A DNA stretch of 8,239 nucleotides, from positions 1 to 8,239 of the forward strand of contig JAIRTD010000060.1 in the NCBI GenBank assembly GCA_031255115.1, read 5' to 3'. Within the stretch, counting starts at the first letter, position 1; each line of letters starts with the position of its first letter. The DNA is from Spirochaetaceae bacterium (GTDB lineage: Bacteria; Spirochaetota; Spirochaetia; Treponematales; Breznakiellaceae). The notes beneath the pieces are model-generated. The model had not been told where the DNA came from, ran no database searches, and worked only from the letters and a program-made list of their open reading frames with translations. The position numbers were made by a program, and so were the translations under genes. Positions 6,352 through 8,239 of the stretch are shown piece by piece.

Positions 6352-7223
6352 ACTTCCCCCTCGGAATAACCCGTTTTTCCGGGTTCATCCTGTAATTCCT
6401 CTATAAGCGCGCGGGTTTCCTCGTCAAAAATGCCCGATTCAAGACCTTTTTGAATCAAATCGGGTCTGACCCTTAGGGTTTTTTCGACCCTTTTGCGGAG
6501 CCGCCATCGCCTGATATGTTCGTGATGCCCTGAAAGCAAAAGCTCAGGAACCCGTATTGTAGCATATATTTCAGGTCTTGTATACTGGGGATACTCCAAT
6601 AAACCCCCGGAAAAGCTCTCTTCGGCAAGAGAATCAGGGGTAATAACCGCTTCCAGAAGCCGGTAGGTGGCGTCAATTACCGCCAGGGCAGCCACTTCTC
6701 CTGAAGAAAGTACATAATCCCCTATGGAAAGTTCTTCGTCCACAAAGCCGTCTATTATCCTCTGGTCTATGCCCTCGTATCTGCCGCAGATGAGGACCAA
6801 TTCGTCCGCCCCGGCAAGCTCCCTGGCTTTGGTCTGGTCAAAGGGCCGCCCCCCGGGGGAAAGGTACAGTACCCGTTTGCCCTGCCCCGCCGGGGACGGA
6901 GCTTCACCGGCCGGGGACGGAGATCCGGCTGGAGACGGAGCTTTGTCAGCCGGGGACGGAGCTTCGCCTGGGTCCTCACGTTCAAGCCGGTTTGTAAGGC
7001 CCGCGGCTTTCAGGGCCAGGTCAAGGGGTTCGGCCAGCATCAGCATGCCCGCCCCGCCGCCATAGGGGGCGTCATCGCAGCTATGATGCTTGTCAACGGC
7101 AAAATCCCGTATATTAAGCGCCTGGTAGGCGACGATACCCCGTTTTACGGCCCTTGCCATGATTGAGTTGGCAAAATAGGCGTCTATAATCTCAGGAAAC
7201 AGGGTCAAAACAGTATACTTCAT
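6348..7223 (-). CDS. trmD: tRNA (guanine-N1)-methyltransferase TrmD with repeat insertion
   Basis: TrmD methylates N1 of G37 next to the anticodon using SAM, preventing +1 frameshifting. The 291-aa protein shows [12 protein letters not shown] at the start, YGGGAGM at 54-60, [10 protein letters not shown] at 121-130, CGRYEGID at 146-153 and [11 protein letters not shown] at 166-176, which together form the trefoil-knot SAM site. [12 protein letters not shown] at 207-218 and [13 protein letters not shown] at 229-241 follow. It is about 35 residues longer than the E. coli enzyme (255 aa), because residues 86-112 are a Pro/Ser/Ala tandem repeat between the SAM-binding segments. The position of the proposed catalytic Asp169 of E. 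coli aligns with Glu202 here (EESF for EDSF). The start overlaps the rimM stop as ATGA. The knot residues look intact, so activity is expected. Confidence 0.97.
   Translation of the reverse strand: MKYTVLTLFPEIIDAYFANSIMARAVKRGIVAYQALNIRDFAVDKHHSCDDAPYGGGAGMLMLAEPLDLALKAAGLTNRLEREDPGEAPSPADKAPSPAGSPSPAGEAPSPAGQGKRVLYLSPGGRPFDQTKARELAGADELVLICGRYEGIDQRIIDGFVDEELSIGDYVLSSGEVAALAVIDATYRLLEAVITPDSLAEESFSGGLLEYPQYTRPEIYATIRVPELLLSGHHEHIRRWRLRKRVEKTLRVRPDLIQKGLESGIFDEETRALIEELQDEPGKTGYSEGEV
6888..6968 (-). repeat. In-frame tandem repeat in trmD (GEAPSPA-type heptapeptide)
   Basis: Four adjoining coding units lie here: [20 protein letters not shown] and GEAPSPA. Three are 21 nt long and one is 18 nt, with the shared core CCGTCCCCGGC or a close variant. 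All lengths are multiples of three, so the reading frame is kept. The block encodes residues 86-112 of TrmD. Confidence 0.93.
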
Positions 7224-7750
7224 TCAAGAATCCACTCCGCAAGAAGGGGCATAGTCCGCCCCGCTTCATCTATATCACCAAAAAACTCCTTTCTAAAGGG
7301 AACCAACTGCGTTTTGCCGGAAAGGAGCTTTACTTCCACAAGCCAGCCGCCGCCGCCCTCGACCACATCACTTACCACGCCCAGCTTTATCAGGTCCTTT
7401 TGAGGCCGGGAATCCCGCGCAGAACTCACCACCTCAAGCCCCTTGAGCTCTTCAATATAGAATTCATTCCTTGCCAGGGGCGCCGCCTGGTCCCGGCCGG
7501 TCAGCAGCGCCGCGCCGGACCAGGCTTTGGCAGCCTCAGGGCTTTCGATGCCCCGGAATTTCATAAGTACCTGCCCGGAAAGCTCCCTGGATTCTTCAAT
7601 ATTGAAGGTCTTTTCGCCTGATTTTCCGCGTACAAGAACCTCCTTGAGGGCAAGAAGATGCTCCCTTTCCCCGGAAGCCGAGCGTATCTTTACAAAGCCT
7701 TCGAGTCCATGGGGCTGCCCCACATGGCCCACCACAAACTGCTCAATCAT
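7220..7750 (-). CDS. rimM: Ribosome maturation factor RimM (16S rRNA processing)
   Basis: RimM assists assembly of the 30S head by binding ribosomal protein S19 and 16S rRNA. The 176-aa product from the ATG at 7750 starts MIEQFVVGHVGQPHGLEGFV, matching the family N-terminus (VGxxxxxHGLxGxV). The first beta-barrel covers residues about 5-90. EFYIEELKGLEVVS at about 96-110 opens the PRC-barrel domain, which ends with LVPFRKEFFGDIDEAGRTMPLL near the C-terminus. The length is normal for the family. An in-frame GTG at 7810 would add 20 residues with no family similarity, so I reject it. The Shine-Dalgarno is poor: GGGGA lies only about 1 nt from the ATG. The stop overlaps trmD as ATGA. In many bacteria rpsP and a KH-domain gene precede rimM; neither is present upstream here. 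Confidence 0.95.
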   Translation of the reverse strand: MIEQFVVGHVGQPHGLEGFVKIRSASGEREHLLALKEVLVRGKSGEKTFNIEESRELSGQVLMKFRGIESPEAAKAWSGAALLTGRDQAAPLARNEFYIEELKGLEVVSSARDSRPQKDLIKLGVVSDVVEGGGGWLVEVKLLSGKTQLVPFRKEFFGDIDEAGRTMPLLAEWILE

Positions 7751-7786
7751 ATCCCCACTATAGGGCCAATCCGCGGCGCAAGGCAA
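7750..7786 (-). promoter_or_regulatory. Candidate sigma70-type promoter immediately at the rimM start
   Basis: On the minus strand TTGCCT (7786-7781) and TATAGT (7762-7757) are separated by 18 nt. The -10 matches consensus at five of six positions and the -35 at four of six. Transcription about 7 nt after the -10 would begin at or within 2 nt of the rimM ATG, giving an almost leaderless message. This comes from sequence alone and could be a chance match. Confidence 0.4.
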
Positions 7787-7831
7787 CCAGGCAGCCGGGG
7801 CCGGCATCACCGGCGCTTTGACGACGCGGCG

Positions 7832-7855
7832 GGCGGATACGAAACGTTATACGCC
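7832..7855. repeat. Imperfect inverted repeat, operator-like
   Basis: GGCGGATA (7832-7839) and TATACGCC (7848-7855) are inverted copies with seven of eight positions paired, separated by 8 nt (CGAAACGT). The site sits at the edge of the composition break, between the two divergent genes. A dimeric regulator site or an element end are both possible; no family is assigned. Confidence 0.45.
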
Positions 7856-7874
7856 ATTTGCCTTTCAAAAAATT

Positions 7875-7903
7875 CTCATAATTCAATAAAATAATATTGA
7901 CAA
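7875..7903 (-). promoter_or_regulatory. Candidate promoter toward rimM, back-to-back with the plus-strand promoter
   Basis: On the minus strand TTGTCA (7903-7898, five of six consensus) is followed after 17 nt by TATGAG (7880-7875, four of six). Initiation would fall near 7868, giving a leader of about 118 nt before rimM that includes the inverted repeat. Its -35 uses the same base pairs as the plus-strand TTGACA. The AT-rich background raises the chance of a fortuitous match. Confidence 0.4.
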
Positions 7904-7925
7904 GAATAAAAAATAGATGCATGAT
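7897..7925 (+). promoter_or_regulatory. Candidate sigma70-type promoter for the plus-strand membrane-protein gene
   Basis: A perfect TTGACA (7897-7902) is followed by a 17-nt spacer and CATGAT (7920-7925), four of six for the -10. Initiation near 7932 would give a leader of about 18 nt containing the GGAG at 7938-7941, the Shine-Dalgarno for the ATG at 7950. Confidence 0.6.
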
Positions 7926-7949
7926 TTATCTCAGAATGGAGTGATTTTT

Positions 7950-8239
7950 ATGAGAAAAGAGAACATTGTCATTTTAACACTATTTATTTTATCTTTGTAT
8001 TGCTATAATTTTATTTTAAGAATAACTCTTTACGATTTTGTGGCCATGATTGCTTTCATCAGCCCTGAATTGATATATGAGTTCTTTTTTGATACTAAAT
8101 ATTTTTCTACTTTTCCAAAGGGTATGCCATTATTTATATGGTCAATATATTTTATGATAATTGTTATATTTTATATTTATATCATAATAAAATGTTTTGT
8201 CAATGATAGGGCGAAAATATTTATTAATGCAAAAATTAT
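7950..8239 (+). CDS. Hypothetical small membrane protein (partial, 3' end outside window)
   Basis: I do not recognise the family. Ninety-six complete codons are open from the ATG at 7950 to the window edge. The ATG is preceded by GGAG 8 nt upstream and by a good promoter candidate. The product begins MRKENIVILTLFILSLYCYN and shows a hydrophobic stretch at about residues 6-36, a more polar segment with ELIYEFFFDTKYFSTFPKG at about 40-58, and a second strongly hydrophobic helix at about 60-82. It then becomes basic (KCFVNDRAKIF). The pattern suggests at least two membrane segments, with the first residues and the tail on the cytoplasmic side by the positive-inside rule. Codons are dominated by TTA, ATA, TTT and AAA, quite unlike the GC-rich operon, which is consistent with recent acquisition. 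It is transcribed away from rimM. Confidence 0.72.
   Translation, partial: MRKENIVILTLFILSLYCYNFILRITLYDFVAMIAFISPELIYEFFFDTKYFSTFPKGMPLFIWSIYFMIIVIFYIYIIIKCFVNDRAKIFINAKI

Larger units (their letters stand above)
7751..7949. other. Divergent intergenic region with a sharp composition break
   Basis: These 199 nt separate rimM (minus) from the plus-strand membrane-protein gene. The rimM-proximal part to about 7857 is GC-rich like the operon and encodes no convincing protein in any minus-strand frame. It contains a small hairpin (GCCGG/CCGGC, 7800-7814) with no T-tract after it. From about 7858 outward the sequence becomes very AT-rich and stays so to the window end. No remnant of rpsP or a KH-domain gene is recognisable. 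Confidence 0.75.

Noticed and set aside
7751..7810. GTG start adding 20 residues to RimM
   Set aside because: The extra residues have no RimM similarity, and the family N-terminus begins at the ATG at 7750.
7800..7814. GC-rich hairpin as a terminator
   Set aside because: The stem is only 5 bp and no T-tract follows on either strand.
7751..7870. Remnant of a KH-domain or rpsP gene upstream of rimM
   Set aside because: Two minus-strand frames were read; both are short and show no KH (GxxG) or S16 pattern.
1..8239. CRISPR arrays, tRNA/rRNA genes, transposases, riboswitches
   Set aside because: I looked on both strands and saw no regularly spaced repeats, tRNA-like TΨC motifs outside genes, transposase frames or recognisable riboswitch cores.

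Overview
The window looks like a chromosomal segment of a spirochaete, most likely a GC-rich Treponema-lineage organism. I infer this from the gene order (rimM-trmD-rplS, then a FliK-like/FlhB-tail pair, an HD-GYP protein and yraN) and from the small treponeme-style hypothetical proteins. I could not run a search, so the genus is a judgement.

About 95% of the window is one tightly packed minus-strand array, read from position 7750 down to position 1. In transcription order it holds rimM, trmD, rplS, a 388-aa FliK/YlqG-like protein, an 87-aa stand-alone FlhB C-terminal domain (YlqH-like), an HD-GYP protein, yraN, a 64-aa protein, a 183-aa RG-rich zinc-motif protein, a GGDEF diguanylate cyclase, mtnN (pfs) and the 5' part of luxS, which runs off the window edge. 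Every junction is an overlap or a gap of 0-3 nt. Several are ATGA, TAATG or TGATG stop-start fusions, so the array is probably co-transcribed and translationally coupled. No terminator is visible inside it.

The array joins four themes. The first is ribosome and tRNA maturation (RimM, TrmD, L19). The second is export-specificity domains of the flagellar type (FliK-like and FlhB-tail proteins). The third is cyclic-di-GMP: a GGDEF enzyme with an intact inhibitory site, and an HD-GYP protein with two altered active-site positions. The fourth is S-adenosylhomocysteine recycling to homocysteine and the AI-2 precursor (MtnN then LuxS). TrmD uses SAM and releases SAH, so the first and last parts of the array are linked by metabolism.

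Upstream of rimM, base composition drops abruptly near position 7858 from GC-rich to very AT-rich. A divergent plus-strand gene for a small hydrophobic protein starts at 7950 and runs off the right edge. The 199-nt divergent region contains an exact TTGACA promoter element, a candidate minus-strand promoter sharing the same -35 bases, an imperfect inverted repeat, and a promoter-like element so close to the rimM start that its transcript would be almost leaderless. The most unusual protein features are a GEAPSPA-type tandem repeat inserted in TrmD, the altered HD-GYP site, and the FlhB-tail protein that lacks the NPTH cleavage motif. I see no RNA genes, CRISPR arrays or insertion sequences.
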